64,000 nt of DNA from Rikenellaceae bacterium (GTDB lineage: Bacteria > Bacteroidota > Bacteroidia > Bacteroidales > Rikenellaceae). Within the stretch, counting starts at the first letter, position 1; each line of letters starts with the position of its first letter. The position numbers were made by a program, and so were the translations under genes. The notes beneath the pieces were generated by a model. That model worked only from the letters and a program-made list of their open reading frames with translations. It was not told where the DNA came from and made no database searches. Shown one piece after another: positions 52,991 to 61,430 of the stretch. The stretch spans positions 1 through 64,000 of the forward strand of contig SUZD01000002.1 in assembly GCA_015060105.1 (NCBI GenBank), written 5' to 3'.

Positions 52991-53008
52991 TGGAAAAGAA
53001 TTACACTT

Positions 53009-53398
53009 ATGAAAAAACTACTTATTGCCATTATGTTTGTGATGTCGGGACTTGTTGCCTCGGCGCAAACAACCAAATCGAGCGTTCGCATCATTAGCGA
53101 CCAATATCCGTTCCTGAACTCGACACACTCGCTATCTACAATCAAGCGTCTTTACAATATGTTCCCCGATTTTATGATTGAGAAAGGCAATCGCGCGTTC
53201 CAAATTATTTGGAGCGACTGGAAGACCGAGAACAACATCAACTACGGAGGTGCGACTTTGGTTTCGCATCGCGAAGGCGAATGGGATATTATGGACATCG
53301 AGTACAAAAAGATGGGCGTAAAACTGCAAGTCCGATTGGACGAGCGCGGTCGCCGCGATGTTGAAAAGATGTTCAACTACAAGAAACCCAAAGAGTGA
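53009..53398 (+). CDS. exported hypothetical protein
   Basis: 129 aa with a clean signal peptide (MKKLLIAIMFVMSGLVASAQ) and no lipobox or membrane segment, so periplasmic or secreted. The mature part is short and mixed alpha/beta with a Lys/Arg-rich C-terminus. I do not recognise a family. The track start lies 47 codons earlier, upstream of the promoter; ATG 53009 is preferred. Flanked by its own promoter and a strong terminator, so it is a monocistronic unit. Confidence 0.75.
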   Translation: MKKLLIAIMFVMSGLVASAQTTKSSVRIISDQYPFLNSTHSLSTIKRLYNMFPDFMIEKGNRAFQIIWSDWKTENNINYGGATLVSHREGEWDIMDIEYKKMGVKLQVRLDERGRRDVEKMFNYKKPKE

Positions 53399-53420
53399 TA
53401 AATTAACACCCTTAGAAATA

Positions 53421-53448
53421 AAAACCTCGGTCCTTGGGCCGAGGTTTT
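53421..53448. terminator. bidirectional terminator, exported protein and HD-domain genes
   Basis: AAAACCTCGG and CCGAGGTTTT form a 10-bp stem around TCCTTGGG between convergent genes. Confidence 0.88.
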
Positions 53449-53455
53449 GCATTTA

Positions 53456-54091
53456 TTAACAGTTGTTCAAGTTGTCAAAAAGTGTGTTGAAATGCTCACG
53501 CAAGAGAGTTTCGTTGTCAATAACGCCGCGCAGTTGTTCCAACCGCTCGGCATTATCGGATTGGGGTATCCAACAACGCAAATACCCTCCCCTACCATAC
53601 TTTTCAACAAGGTGTTGGCGAAATCGCTCGTAGTGCTCCTCGCGCGACATCTCGGGATAGTGTTTCAGCCCGTATTGCACTGTACGACGCATACATACCT
53701 CCGGGAATATTTGTCGGTCGGCTTCGGCAACCAAACGTCCATAAATGGTGCGTGGCTCGTGTTTGTTTGACGCACGATGGTCCTCGGCAGCGTCGGCAAT
53801 AATATCAATCTGTGCGGGTGTAAAATAGGTGTTAATAAACTCGTCTGCGCGAATTATGCGTGCCGAATGTATGTGATGTTCCTCGCGCCCAAAGGCAAGT
53901 CCCGTATCGTGAAAAGCCGCAGCCGCATACAACATATCAACACTCACATCGTAATACGCTGCAAGTCGCAAAGCCTCGTTAATAACCCACTCTACATGGT
54001 CGCGCCGATGGGCTGCGTCAAAATTGTCATATTGAGGCAGAATAGTGCTCTCAATATACTCTCGCAATATGCGTGACGGTTGTTGTTTCAT
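53456..54091 (-). CDS. HD domain-containing phosphohydrolase
   Basis: 211 aa cytosolic. The HD metal site is built from HRRDHVEWV, AAAFHDTGLA (HD) and a later AEDHRAS His, then LVAEADRQ as the distal Asp. Such stand-alone HD proteins hydrolyse nucleotides or related phosphates; the substrate is not predictable. The -7 box lies 4 nt before the ATG, so the mRNA is probably leaderless. Divergent from znuA. Confidence 0.83.
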   Translation of the reverse strand: MKQQPSRILREYIESTILPQYDNFDAAHRRDHVEWVINEALRLAAYYDVSVDMLYAAAAFHDTGLAFGREEHHIHSARIIRADEFINTYFTPAQIDIIADAAEDHRASNKHEPRTIYGRLVAEADRQIFPEVCMRRTVQYGLKHYPEMSREEHYERFRQHLVEKYGRGGYLRCWIPQSDNAERLEQLRGVIDNETLLREHFNTLFDNLNNC

Positions 54092-54095
54092 ATAA

Positions 54096-54103
54096 CAAAT
54101 ATA
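54096..54103 (-). promoter_or_regulatory. -7 box abutting the HD-domain gene start
   Basis: Reads TATATTTG on the minus strand, with 4 nt to the ATG at 54091. Confidence 0.55.
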
Positions 54104-54144
54104 TGAAAAAAAGAGAGAATAAGATGTTTTTCGTGGTTTTTGGG

Positions 54145-54152
54145 TATCTTTG
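54145..54152 (+). promoter_or_regulatory. -7 box of znuA-znuC
   Basis: TATCTTTG, 22 nt before the znuA ATG. No clear -33 element and no recognisable Zur palindrome. Confidence 0.55.
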
Positions 54153-54174
54153 TTGCTCCAATTTACTTTTAACT

Positions 54175-55014
54175 ATGAGAAAACACCTATATATATTATG
54201 TCTGACGGCCTTGTTGGTTGGTTGTTCACAACCGCAGAAAACAGCCACTAACACTATGGTTGTCAGCATAATGCCACTAAAATACATTGTTGAAAACATT
54301 GTTGGCGATGATTTCAACATAGATGTCGTTGTTCCCGCAGGAGCAAGTCCCGAAACCTATGAGCCCACGCCCGCCCAAATGGAGCGCATCGAGAATGCCG
54401 ATATGATTTTTGCAGTTGGTTTGATGGGCTTTGAGCAGGCTACCATTGAGCGAATGACACAAAGTGCCCGCAATCGTTATATTGCGCTATCCGACGGCAT
54501 CGAGTTGCACGGCGAGCACGCACATCACGGTTGTCTCGAAGGCGCAAATCCTCACTTGTGGACATCGCCCCAAGAGTTGAAATTGATGAGCGATAACGCC
54601 TATCGCGCTATTGCTGCGGCATATCCCGACTCGACAAAGTACGCGCATTCATACGAAATGTTATGCGCCCGATTGGACTCGTTGGAGCGCGAGGTTGCTG
54701 TACGTTGCGAGGCTCTCCCCTCTCGTAGTTTTGTGATATACCACTCGACTTTTCACTACCTTGCCGAGCATTATAACCTAAATGAGATTGCCATTGAGCA
54801 CGACGGCAAAGAGCCTTCTGCCAAACATATTCGCGAGGTCATCGACAAGGCTCGCACCGAGAACGCAACAAAGGTATTTTACCAAAAGGAGTTTCCGCAA
54901 AGCGTAGTTCAGACTATTGCAACAGAACTAAACAGCCAACCCATCGAGGTTGATATTCTCGAAGCAGATGTGCCCCGTATGATTCTCGAATTTATCGATA
55001 AACTTGCCGAATAA
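54175..55014 (+). CDS. znuA: zinc/manganese ABC transporter substrate-binding lipoprotein
   Basis: Cluster A-I metal-binding protein. The lipoprotein signal MRKHLYILCLTALLVGC ends in a lipobox Cys. Metal ligands fit ZnuA/TroA: SIMPLKYIVENIVGDD early, a His-rich loop HGEHAHHG, NPHLWTSP, YHSTFHYL and the C-terminal EADVPR. 279 aa from ATG 54175 (34 codons after the track start). Its short His loop suggests zinc. znuC follows directly; the permease gene is missing. Confidence 0.9.
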   Translation: MRKHLYILCLTALLVGCSQPQKTATNTMVVSIMPLKYIVENIVGDDFNIDVVVPAGASPETYEPTPAQMERIENADMIFAVGLMGFEQATIERMTQSARNRYIALSDGIELHGEHAHHGCLEGANPHLWTSPQELKLMSDNAYRAIAAAYPDSTKYAHSYEMLCARLDSLEREVAVRCEALPSRSFVIYHSTFHYLAEHYNLNEIAIEHDGKEPSAKHIREVIDKARTENATKVFYQKEFPQSVVQTIATELNSQPIEVDILEADVPRMILEFIDKLAE

Positions 55015-55015
55015 A

Positions 55016-55771
55016 ATGAAACTTATAGAGTTAAATAATGTTTCGGTGGCCTATGACACCACTACCGTCCTCGAACACGTAAATTTAAGCGTGAACGAAG
55101 GCGATTTTATCGGTATCATCGGGCCAAACGGTGGTGGCAAGACAACCCTTGTCAAGTCGATGCTTGGACAAGTAAATTACAGCGGCACAATCACTTATGC
55201 CGACACAATAAAGACCACAAGCGGTTTGGCTATCGGATATCTTCCGCAGCAAAACCTGTTTGACCGCAGCTTTCCTATATCAATGCGCGAGGTTGTATTG
55301 TCGGGTTTGCAGTCCCAAAAACGCTGGGGCATTGGTTATACCAAAGAGGACAAGGCTCGCGTAGAGCAAACGCTCGAACTTATGGGAATACTCCCACTTG
55401 CCGACAAAGCTATTGGCGAAATATCGGGAGGACAAATGCAGCGAGCGTTGCTATGTCGAGCCATTATCTCGGAGCCCAAAGTGCTGATACTTGATGAGCC
55501 GACAACCTATGTTGATAATCGTTTCGAGGGCGAATTATATGAATTGCTGGATAAATTGAGCGAGCGTATGGCTATTGTTGTTGTGTCGCACGACATTGGC
55601 ACCATTACATCGAAAGTTCGCAGCATTGTGTGTGTCAATCGCACCGTACATCGCCACGACTCGAACATTATAACCCCCGAACAACTTGCCAATTACAACT
55701 GCCCTATCCAAATCATATCACACGGCAACATACCGCATACGGTGCTCGAACATCACAATCATACACATTAA
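55016..55771 (+). CDS. znuC: zinc/manganese ABC transporter ATP-binding protein
   Basis: 251-aa ABC ATPase. Walker A GPNGGGKTTL, Q-loop LPQQN, signature ISGGQMQRALL, Walker B VLILDEPTTYVD, H-loop VVSHDIG. The sequence is of the ZnuC/MntB class and it follows znuA with a 1-nt gap. The track start is a TTG inside znuA; ATG 55016 is chosen. C-terminal HTVLEHHNHTH is His-rich. No membrane permease (znuB) follows. Confidence 0.9.
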   Translation: MKLIELNNVSVAYDTTTVLEHVNLSVNEGDFIGIIGPNGGGKTTLVKSMLGQVNYSGTITYADTIKTTSGLAIGYLPQQNLFDRSFPISMREVVLSGLQSQKRWGIGYTKEDKARVEQTLELMGILPLADKAIGEISGGQMQRALLCRAIISEPKVLILDEPTTYVDNRFEGELYELLDKLSERMAIVVVSHDIGTITSKVRSIVCVNRTVHRHDSNIITPEQLANYNCPIQIISHGNIPHTVLEHHNHTH

Positions 55772-55807
55772 AAAATGGCGTGCCCCGCATGAGGACACGC
55801 CATTTTT
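55771..55807. terminator. bidirectional terminator, znuC and flavoprotein genes
   Basis: AAAAATGGCGTG and CACGCCATTTTT form a 12-bp stem (13-nt loop) overlapping the last base of the znuC stop. Confidence 0.92.
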
Positions 55808-55825
55808 GTCAGAAGTTGCAACACC

Positions 55826-56467
55826 TTACTTTTTCAACAAGTCCGATATTTGTGTACGGACTGTTTTCTCGTACTCGGGCATAGGGATATCCTTGCCTGC
55901 CTCTTTTAGGCGCAACATCCAAGCGATGTTACGAGCAAGGTGGCGCATTGTTTGCAAGCCTTCGGCATCACAAATTGCATCGCCAACCGCGCGACCGTGC
56001 ACAGAGTTCCAATAACTCGAACCCGCCACCATCATTTGCGAGATTTGCAGATAATAGTTCAAGCCGGCAAAGGTCGAACTTGCACCTCCACGACGAGCAG
56101 CAACCACCACGGCACCAACTTTATTCTTAAAGGCATTACCGGTCATCGAAGCGGTATAAAACGCTCGGTCAAGGAAACACTTCATTGTTCCTGCGATACC
56201 TGCATAATAGACAGGCGAGCCGAGGATAATCGCATCGGCCTCGGCCATCTTGGGCAGCACCTCATTGACGCAGTCATCAACACCACAGGTCAAATCACGA
56301 CGCTTGGCACAAATGCCGCAAGACATACAGCCGTGAATAGCCTTATGACCTATCTGTATAATCTCCATCTCGATATCGAATTGTGCAAGTTCATCGGCGA
56401 TTGCAGCCAAAGCCAATGCTGTATTGCCGTCCTTGCGGGGACTTCCGTTGATTGCTACTACTTTCAT
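55826..56467 (-). CDS. NADPH-dependent FMN reductase/iron-sulfur flavoprotein-like
   Basis: 213-aa flavodoxin-fold protein. FMN phosphate loop INGSPRKDGNT and SPVYYAGIAGTMK are typical of the FMN_red family. A cysteine cluster CMSCGICAKRRDLTCGVDDC resembles the compact 4Fe-4S motif of iron-sulfur flavoproteins (Isf) or is a redox-active Cys set. A general electron-transfer or quinone-reductase role is likely. It follows dusB by 27 nt on the same strand. Confidence 0.87.
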   Translation of the reverse strand: MKVVAINGSPRKDGNTALALAAIADELAQFDIEMEIIQIGHKAIHGCMSCGICAKRRDLTCGVDDCVNEVLPKMAEADAIILGSPVYYAGIAGTMKCFLDRAFYTASMTGNAFKNKVGAVVVAARRGGASSTFAGLNYYLQISQMMVAGSSYWNSVHGRAVGDAICDAEGLQTMRHLARNIAWMLRLKEAGKDIPMPEYEKTVRTQISDLLKK

Positions 56468-56494
56468 TGTCTGTTTATTTTATTTCGTTTCTAA

Positions 56495-57517
56495 TTAAAT
56501 CTCGTGAGAGAGCGATGCGGGCACACACTCCGAACTATCAAACGCGCCAAAAACCTCGCCCACTTGATCCAGTGTTTCGAGTATTGTCGGAATATCGGTT
56601 TCGGTTACAAGTCGCATACGATAAGGTTTGAAATCGGGCAAACCTTTGAAATAGTTGGTCAAGTGACGACGCATCTCAAAAACGCCAACCTTTTCGCCCT
56701 TGATTTCCACCGATTTCAAGAGGTGTTTTTTGGCTATCTCGACCCGCTCCAAAACCGTTGGCTGGGGCAATATCTCACCTGTCTGCAAATAGTGACGCAC
56801 CTCGCGGAAAATCCAAGGGCGACCATAAGTTGCACGACCAATCATCACGCCATCGACACCATAACGGTCAAAAGCCTCCTTAGCCTTCTGGGCAGAGTCT
56901 ATATCACCATTACCAATAATCGGGATTGTAATACGCGGATCGTTCTTGATTTTACCGATGAGAGTCCAATCAGCCTCACCTTTATACATTTGTGCACGAG
57001 TGCGTCCATGAATCGTTAGTGCTTTAATACCAACATCTTGAAGGCGCAGCGCAATATCTTCAATATTCTTATGTTCATCGTCCCAACCCAGACGGGTCTT
57101 AACCGTTACGGGCAACTTCACGGCCTCTACAATACGTCGCGTCATCTCGACCATCAAAGGCACATCACGCATCATTCCGCTACCCGCTCCACGCGATGCT
57201 ATTTTCTTGACAGGGCAGCCAAAATTGATGTCGATAACCTCGGGATTTGCGGCTTCGGCTCGTATGGCAGCCTCGACCATTGGCTCGATAAGGTGGCCAT
57301 AAATCTGAATACCTACGGGTCGCTCGGCATCATCAATATTGAGTTTTGCCAACGATTTGGCGGCATCACGAATCAGTCCGTCGCTCGAAATGAACTCGGT
57401 ATATACCATATCGGCGCCAAACTCCTTGCACATATGTCGGAACGACGGGTCGGTGACGTCCTCCATGGGAGCAAGAAACAGAGGCTGCGAGCCCAAATCC
57501 AAATCGGCAATCTTCAT
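56495..57517 (-). CDS. dusB: tRNA-dihydrouridine synthase (DusB-like)
   Basis: FMN enzyme that reduces uridines in the tRNA D-loop. PLFLAPMEDVTDPSFR, the catalytic region NFGCPVKKIASRGAGSGMM with its Cys, KTRLGWDDEH, TIHGRTRAQMYKGEADW and GNGDIDSAQKA are all present. 340 aa is normal. A -7 box at 57540 serves dusB and the downstream flavoprotein. Confidence 0.95.
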   Translation of the reverse strand: MKIADLDLGSQPLFLAPMEDVTDPSFRHMCKEFGADMVYTEFISSDGLIRDAAKSLAKLNIDDAERPVGIQIYGHLIEPMVEAAIRAEAANPEVIDINFGCPVKKIASRGAGSGMMRDVPLMVEMTRRIVEAVKLPVTVKTRLGWDDEHKNIEDIALRLQDVGIKALTIHGRTRAQMYKGEADWTLIGKIKNDPRITIPIIGNGDIDSAQKAKEAFDRYGVDGVMIGRATYGRPWIFREVRHYLQTGEILPQPTVLERVEIAKKHLLKSVEIKGEKVGVFEMRRHLTNYFKGLPDFKPYRMRLVTETDIPTILETLDQVGEVFGAFDSSECVPASLSHEI

Positions 57518-57539
57518 ACGCTTGTGTGAATTATTTGGG

Positions 57540-57547
57540 CAAATATA
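57540..57547 (-). promoter_or_regulatory. dusB -7 box
   Basis: Reads TATATTTG on the minus strand, 22 nt before the dusB ATG. Confidence 0.5.
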
Positions 57548-57653
57548 CGGAAAAGTCCGTAAGTTGCCATAATCTCCTTTGCTAAAAAAATACGTTTTGG
57601 CAGTAATTTGCGAATTATGAGAGTTGGATTGTTAATATCTTACGAAAAATTCG

Positions 57654-57661
57654 TACCTTTG
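57654..57661 (+). promoter_or_regulatory. argS -7 box
   Basis: TACCTTTG, with a TTG at 57629-57631 at 22-nt spacing as a possible -33 element; leader of about 38 nt. Confidence 0.55.
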
Positions 57662-57700
57662 TCGATTGAGAATAAAAGTAGAAAATAAAATATACCAGCA

Positions 57701-59479
57701 ATGAATATCGAAAAAATCATTCAACAAGCCGCATCTGACGCTATCACAAAACTCTATGGCGAGGTAGCTCCTGCTCTTGTACAAATTCAAAAAACACGCA
57801 AAGAGTTTTCGGGCGACTACACTCTTGTAGTATTTCCTTTGCTGAAAACCAGCCGCAAGGCTCCCGAGGCTACTGCCGTCGAGATTGGCGAACAGATTAA
57901 AGCTGATTGCCCATTGGTTGCAGGTTACAATGTAATCAAAGGTTTTCTTAATATCGAGCTTAACGCCTCTTTCTGGGCAGAGCAGTTTGAGGAGATTCGC
58001 TCGACCGAGGAGTTTGGCAAAGCAGCATCGACCGGCAAAACCGTGATGATTGAGTATTCATCGCCCAACACCAATAAACCCCTCCACTTGGGACATATTC
58101 GTAATAACCTACTCGGCTATTCGGTGTCGCAAATCCTCAAAGAGGCCGGTCACAACGTAATCAAAGTGAACCTTGTGAACGACCGAGGTATTCACATCTG
58201 CAAGAGCATGATTGCTTGGTTGCAATATGGCGAAGGCGAAACACCCGAAACAAGTGGTATGAAAGGTGACCACTTGGTTGGTAAATACTATGTTGAGTTC
58301 GACAAGCACTACAAAGCACAAATCAAAGAGTTGATGGCCGAGGGTGTTAGCGAGGACGACGCCAAGAAACAGGCTCCTATTATGAAGGGTGCACAAGAGA
58401 TGTTGCGTAAATGGGAGGCCAAAGACCCCGAAACCATCGCTCTGTGGGAGAAGATGAATGGCTGGGTTTACGAAGGCTTCGATGTTACCTACAAAGCTTT
58501 GGGCGTCGATTTCGATAAGGTATATTACGAGTCGCAAACCTACCTTTTGGGTAAAAGTATAGTTGATGAGGGCTTGGCAAAAGGCGTATTCTTCCGCAAA
58601 GAGGATAATTCGGTATGGATTGACCTCACTGCCGACGGCCTTGACCAAAAACTCTTGTTGCGCGGAGATGGCACCTCGGTCTATATGACACAAGATTTGG
58701 GTACCGCTTTCCGTCGCTGGGAGGACAACAAACTCGACGAGATGATTTATGTTGTCGGCAACGAGCAAAACTATCACTTCGAGGTGTTGAAACTTGTGTT
58801 GAAAAAACTCGGATACGATTGGAGCGACAACATCTACCACCTTTCGTATGGTATGGTTGAGCTTCCAGAAGGTAAGATGAAATCACGCGAAGGCACTGTT
58901 GTCGATGCCGACGATTTGGTAGCCGAAATGATTGGTACTGCACGAGAAATGTCGGCAGAGCTCGGTAAACTCGATGGCCTTGATATTGAGGAACAAAACA
59001 AGATTACCGCAATGATTGGTTTAGGTGCTCTCAAATACTTTATCCTCAAAGTTGATCCTCGCAAAACGATGCTTTTCGACCCCAAAGAGTCTATCGATTT
59101 CAATGGAAACACAGGCCCCTTCATTCAATACACTCACGCCCGTATCAAATCTGTTTTGCGTAAAGCAGCCGAGGCCGGCATCGACTACTCGGCAAAGAGC
59201 GAAATAGAATTGTTGGCAGAGGAGGTTGAGTTGATTAAGACCCTGACCGAATACCCCGCAGTAGTATTGTCGGCAGCCCAAAACTTTGCGCCTTCAATTA
59301 TCGGTGCTTATGTTTATGAGCTATGTAAAAGTTTCAATAGTTACTATCATGACCATTCTATTTTGCGCGAGGAGAACGAGGCTGTTCGCAACTTCCGTCT
59401 GCAACTCGTTGAGCAAGTTGCAAAAATCGTTTCGCGCGGCATGAATTTGTTGGGCATTTCGGTTCCCGAAAGAATGTAA
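57701..59479 (+). CDS. argS: arginyl-tRNA synthetase
   Basis: Class I synthetase, 592 aa. The N-terminal Arg_tRNA_synt_N domain (about 1-95) precedes SSPNTNKPLHLGHIRNN with the HIGH-type motif HLGH. The KMSKS position is degenerate (GKMKSREG), as usual for ArgRS. The C-terminal DALR anticodon-binding domain includes YELCKSFNSYYHD and the terminal GMNLLGISVPERM. Monocistronic, between its own promoter and a strong terminator. Confidence 0.97.
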   Translation: MNIEKIIQQAASDAITKLYGEVAPALVQIQKTRKEFSGDYTLVVFPLLKTSRKAPEATAVEIGEQIKADCPLVAGYNVIKGFLNIELNASFWAEQFEEIRSTEEFGKAASTGKTVMIEYSSPNTNKPLHLGHIRNNLLGYSVSQILKEAGHNVIKVNLVNDRGIHICKSMIAWLQYGEGETPETSGMKGDHLVGKYYVEFDKHYKAQIKELMAEGVSEDDAKKQAPIMKGAQEMLRKWEAKDPETIALWEKMNGWVYEGFDVTYKALGVDFDKVYYESQTYLLGKSIVDEGLAKGVFFRKEDNSVWIDLTADGLDQKLLLRGDGTSVYMTQDLGTAFRRWEDNKLDEMIYVVGNEQNYHFEVLKLVLKKLGYDWSDNIYHLSYGMVELPEGKMKSREGTVVDADDLVAEMIGTAREMSAELGKLDGLDIEEQNKITAMIGLGALKYFILKVDPRKTMLFDPKESIDFNGNTGPFIQYTHARIKSVLRKAAEAGIDYSAKSEIELLAEEVELIKTLTEYPAVVLSAAQNFAPSIIGAYVYELCKSFNSYYHDHSILREENEAVRNFRLQLVEQVAKIVSRGMNLLGISVPERM

Positions 59480-59495
59480 TAGCAACATCATATCA

Positions 59496-59530
59496 ACCTA
59501 AAAGCCTCCCCGACGGGAGGCTTTTTAGGT
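59496..59530 (+). terminator. argS terminator
   Basis: ACCTAAAAGCCTCCC, loop CGAC, GGGAGGCTTTTTAGGT: a 15-bp near-perfect hairpin with T tract inside the 3' arm. Confidence 0.9.
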
Positions 59531-59580
59531 ATTTATACCTATAATAATTAAGTATATAACCACCTCGCTCAGAATACGAA

Positions 59581-59619
59581 AAGCCCTATCTTTGCAAAGT
59601 AAAATGCCTATTAGGGCTT
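59581..59619 (+). promoter_or_regulatory. hdr operon promoter with flanking inverted repeat
   Basis: TATCTTTG -7 box at 59587-59594. An 8-bp inverted repeat AAGCCCTA (59581-59588) and TAGGGCTT (59612-59619) starts inside the box and ends in the leader, so it could be an operator or a 5' hairpin. No clear -33 element, consistent with an activator or alternative control. Confidence 0.5.
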
Positions 59620-59635
59620 ATATTTATAGAGAAAG

Positions 59636-60328
59636 ATGGGGAAATATTACGATATTTTAGCACAAGACGTTCGACTTCGCGAAGGGTTGAAGGCGTGTAT
59701 GAACTGCGGCATTTGTACGGGAGTGTGTCCCGCAGCCGAGTTCTACAACTACGACCCTCGCCAAATCATAGTTACAGTCCAATCCCGAGATGACGAAGCA
59801 ATCGAGGCGCTGCTCAAAAGCAACACTATTTGGTATTGCGGCGAATGTATGTCATGCCGACCAAGATGTCCGCGTGGCAACACTCCCGGCTATGTAATTC
59901 AGGCACTACGCACACTCTCGCAACGCCTCGGTTTCTTTGTAGAATCGGAGAAAGGACGTCAGCAGTTGGCCATCAAACGCACCATAGGCCAACATATTCT
60001 CGACAAAGGATATTGTATCAGTCCCAAACTGATAAACCCCCAACTACACCCCGAGCAAGGCCCCGTATGGCAATGGATATACGACAACGACGTCGACATA
60101 TTCGGTCGTTTTACGCCCAATTACGGAACCGAAGGAGCAGGCCCTGTTCGAGAGATTGACCCCGAAACGCTCGGCGAAATCCGTCGCATATTCGAGGTCA
60201 CAGGCGGTATGGATATGTATAACACTATCGAGGAGCACTCTCGTCGTAAAGCTCGCGAGATGGGCTTTGATGACGCCGACGACGAGTACTTCATGGAGGT
60301 TTACCGCTACAATTCCAACAACCACTAA
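59636..60328 (+). CDS. heterodisulfide reductase subunit C-like 4Fe-4S protein
   Basis: 230 aa. Two 4Fe-4S motifs in the N-terminal half: CMNCGICTGVCP (about 21-32) and CGECMSCRPRCP (about 69-80), as in HdrC, followed by a long helical C-terminal extension not found in the minimal HdrC. It would pass electrons between HdrA-type flavin and HdrB or the membrane subunit. First gene of the hdr-like operon, 13 nt before hdrB. Confidence 0.87.
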   Translation: MGKYYDILAQDVRLREGLKACMNCGICTGVCPAAEFYNYDPRQIIVTVQSRDDEAIEALLKSNTIWYCGECMSCRPRCPRGNTPGYVIQALRTLSQRLGFFVESEKGRQQLAIKRTIGQHILDKGYCISPKLINPQLHPEQGPVWQWIYDNDVDIFGRFTPNYGTEGAGPVREIDPETLGEIRRIFEVTGGMDMYNTIEEHSRRKAREMGFDDADDEYFMEVYRYNSNNH

Positions 60329-60341
60329 TTCAGCAATCACT

Positions 60342-61430
60342 ATGTCAAAAAGATACTCTTGGAACGAATTTCAGAAGGAGATAGCGGATGACCACTACTT
60401 CTATGCCCGTAGTTGTATTCGTCAAAATTTCTTTCCCGGAAGCGAGCAGGCTTTCCTGAATATCATGCGTAATGATTTGGGCAAAGATGTGTTCGAGGAT
60501 GCACGCCATACATCGTGTACAGGTATCGGCTACCACTCCGACATTGTGCCACTCGAAACCATTATGACGGTGGTTGCTCGCCAATTTGCGCTGATGACCG
60601 AGGCCGGCTACGAGAATCTGACCTCGTCGTGCATCACCTCATTTGGAATATACACCGAGATTTTGGAGACTTGGAAAGAGTTTCCCGAAACGCTTGAACA
60701 GACTCGCAAATCACTTTATGAGGCTACGGGACGCACCTTCGAGATACCCAAAAATGTGGCACACACCTCGGACGTGATATTTCATAATCGGGAGCAGATT
60801 GCCGAGAAAGCCAAGCTCAAATTGGTCAATGCCATGACGGGAGAGCCGCTGCGCGTTGTGGAACATATCGGCTGTCACTATGCCAAAATTTTCCCAAGTA
60901 AGGGCGTCGGTGGCTCGGAATTCCCCTATGTATTGGCTGGTATGATTGAGTCATGGGGTGGCGAGGTTGTCGATTACCCCGAGCGTCGTCACTGCTGTGG
61001 TTTTGGCTTCCGCAACTATTTGGTACAAGCCAATCGTGGATACTCGGTAGCCAACTCCCGCAAGAAATTTGAGAGTATGGCTCCATATAAGCCCGATTTC
61101 ATTGTCTGCAACTGTCCCGGCTGTACAATGTTCCTCGACAAGTGGCAATACACACTTGCCGAAATGGAGGGCTCAACCTATGGACAAGACAACCGAGGAA
61201 TACCCGTATTGTCGTACGAGGAGATGGCGGGCCTGGTTTTGGGTTATGACCCTTGGGAGTTGGGTATGCAAATGCATCAAGTCGATGTAGAGCCTTTATT
61301 AGACAAGATGGGCGTTGATTATGAGCCATCGAGCAAATATTTGGGCAAGAAAGGCAAGTTTATCGGAGCTCCCAAATCAGCCATTGTAAACAGTTCTCCC
61401 GCCGAGAAATATTACAGAATCAAACGATGA
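60342..61430 (+). CDS. heterodisulfide reductase subunit B-like protein (CCG domains)
   Basis: 362 aa. HdrB normally has two CCG domains (C...CCG...CxxC) binding noncubane 4Fe-4S clusters that reduce disulfides. The C-terminal half is complete: EHIGCHYAK, RRHCCGFGF and CNCPGC. The N-terminal half keeps only single cysteines (ARSCIRQ, HTSCTG, TSSCITS), so its cluster is probably lost. The track start is 62 codons upstream inside hdrC; ATG 60342 is preferred. Its stop overlaps the hdrA ATG (ATGA). Confidence 0.85.
   Translation: MSKRYSWNEFQKEIADDHYFYARSCIRQNFFPGSEQAFLNIMRNDLGKDVFEDARHTSCTGIGYHSDIVPLETIMTVVARQFALMTEAGYENLTSSCITSFGIYTEILETWKEFPETLEQTRKSLYEATGRTFEIPKNVAHTSDVIFHNREQIAEKAKLKLVNAMTGEPLRVVEHIGCHYAKIFPSKGVGGSEFPYVLAGMIESWGGEVVDYPERRHCCGFGFRNYLVQANRGYSVANSRKKFESMAPYKPDFIVCNCPGCTMFLDKWQYTLAEMEGSTYGQDNRGIPVLSYEEMAGLVLGYDPWELGMQMHQVDVEPLLDKMGVDYEPSSKYLGKKGKFIGAPKSAIVNSSPAEKYYRIKR

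Noticed and set aside
52868-53008. Upstream extension of the 129-aa exported protein ORF
   Set aside because: It lies upstream of a consensus promoter and would bury the signal peptide 47 residues in.
58109-58840. 243-aa minus-strand ORF
   Set aside because: Antisense of argS.
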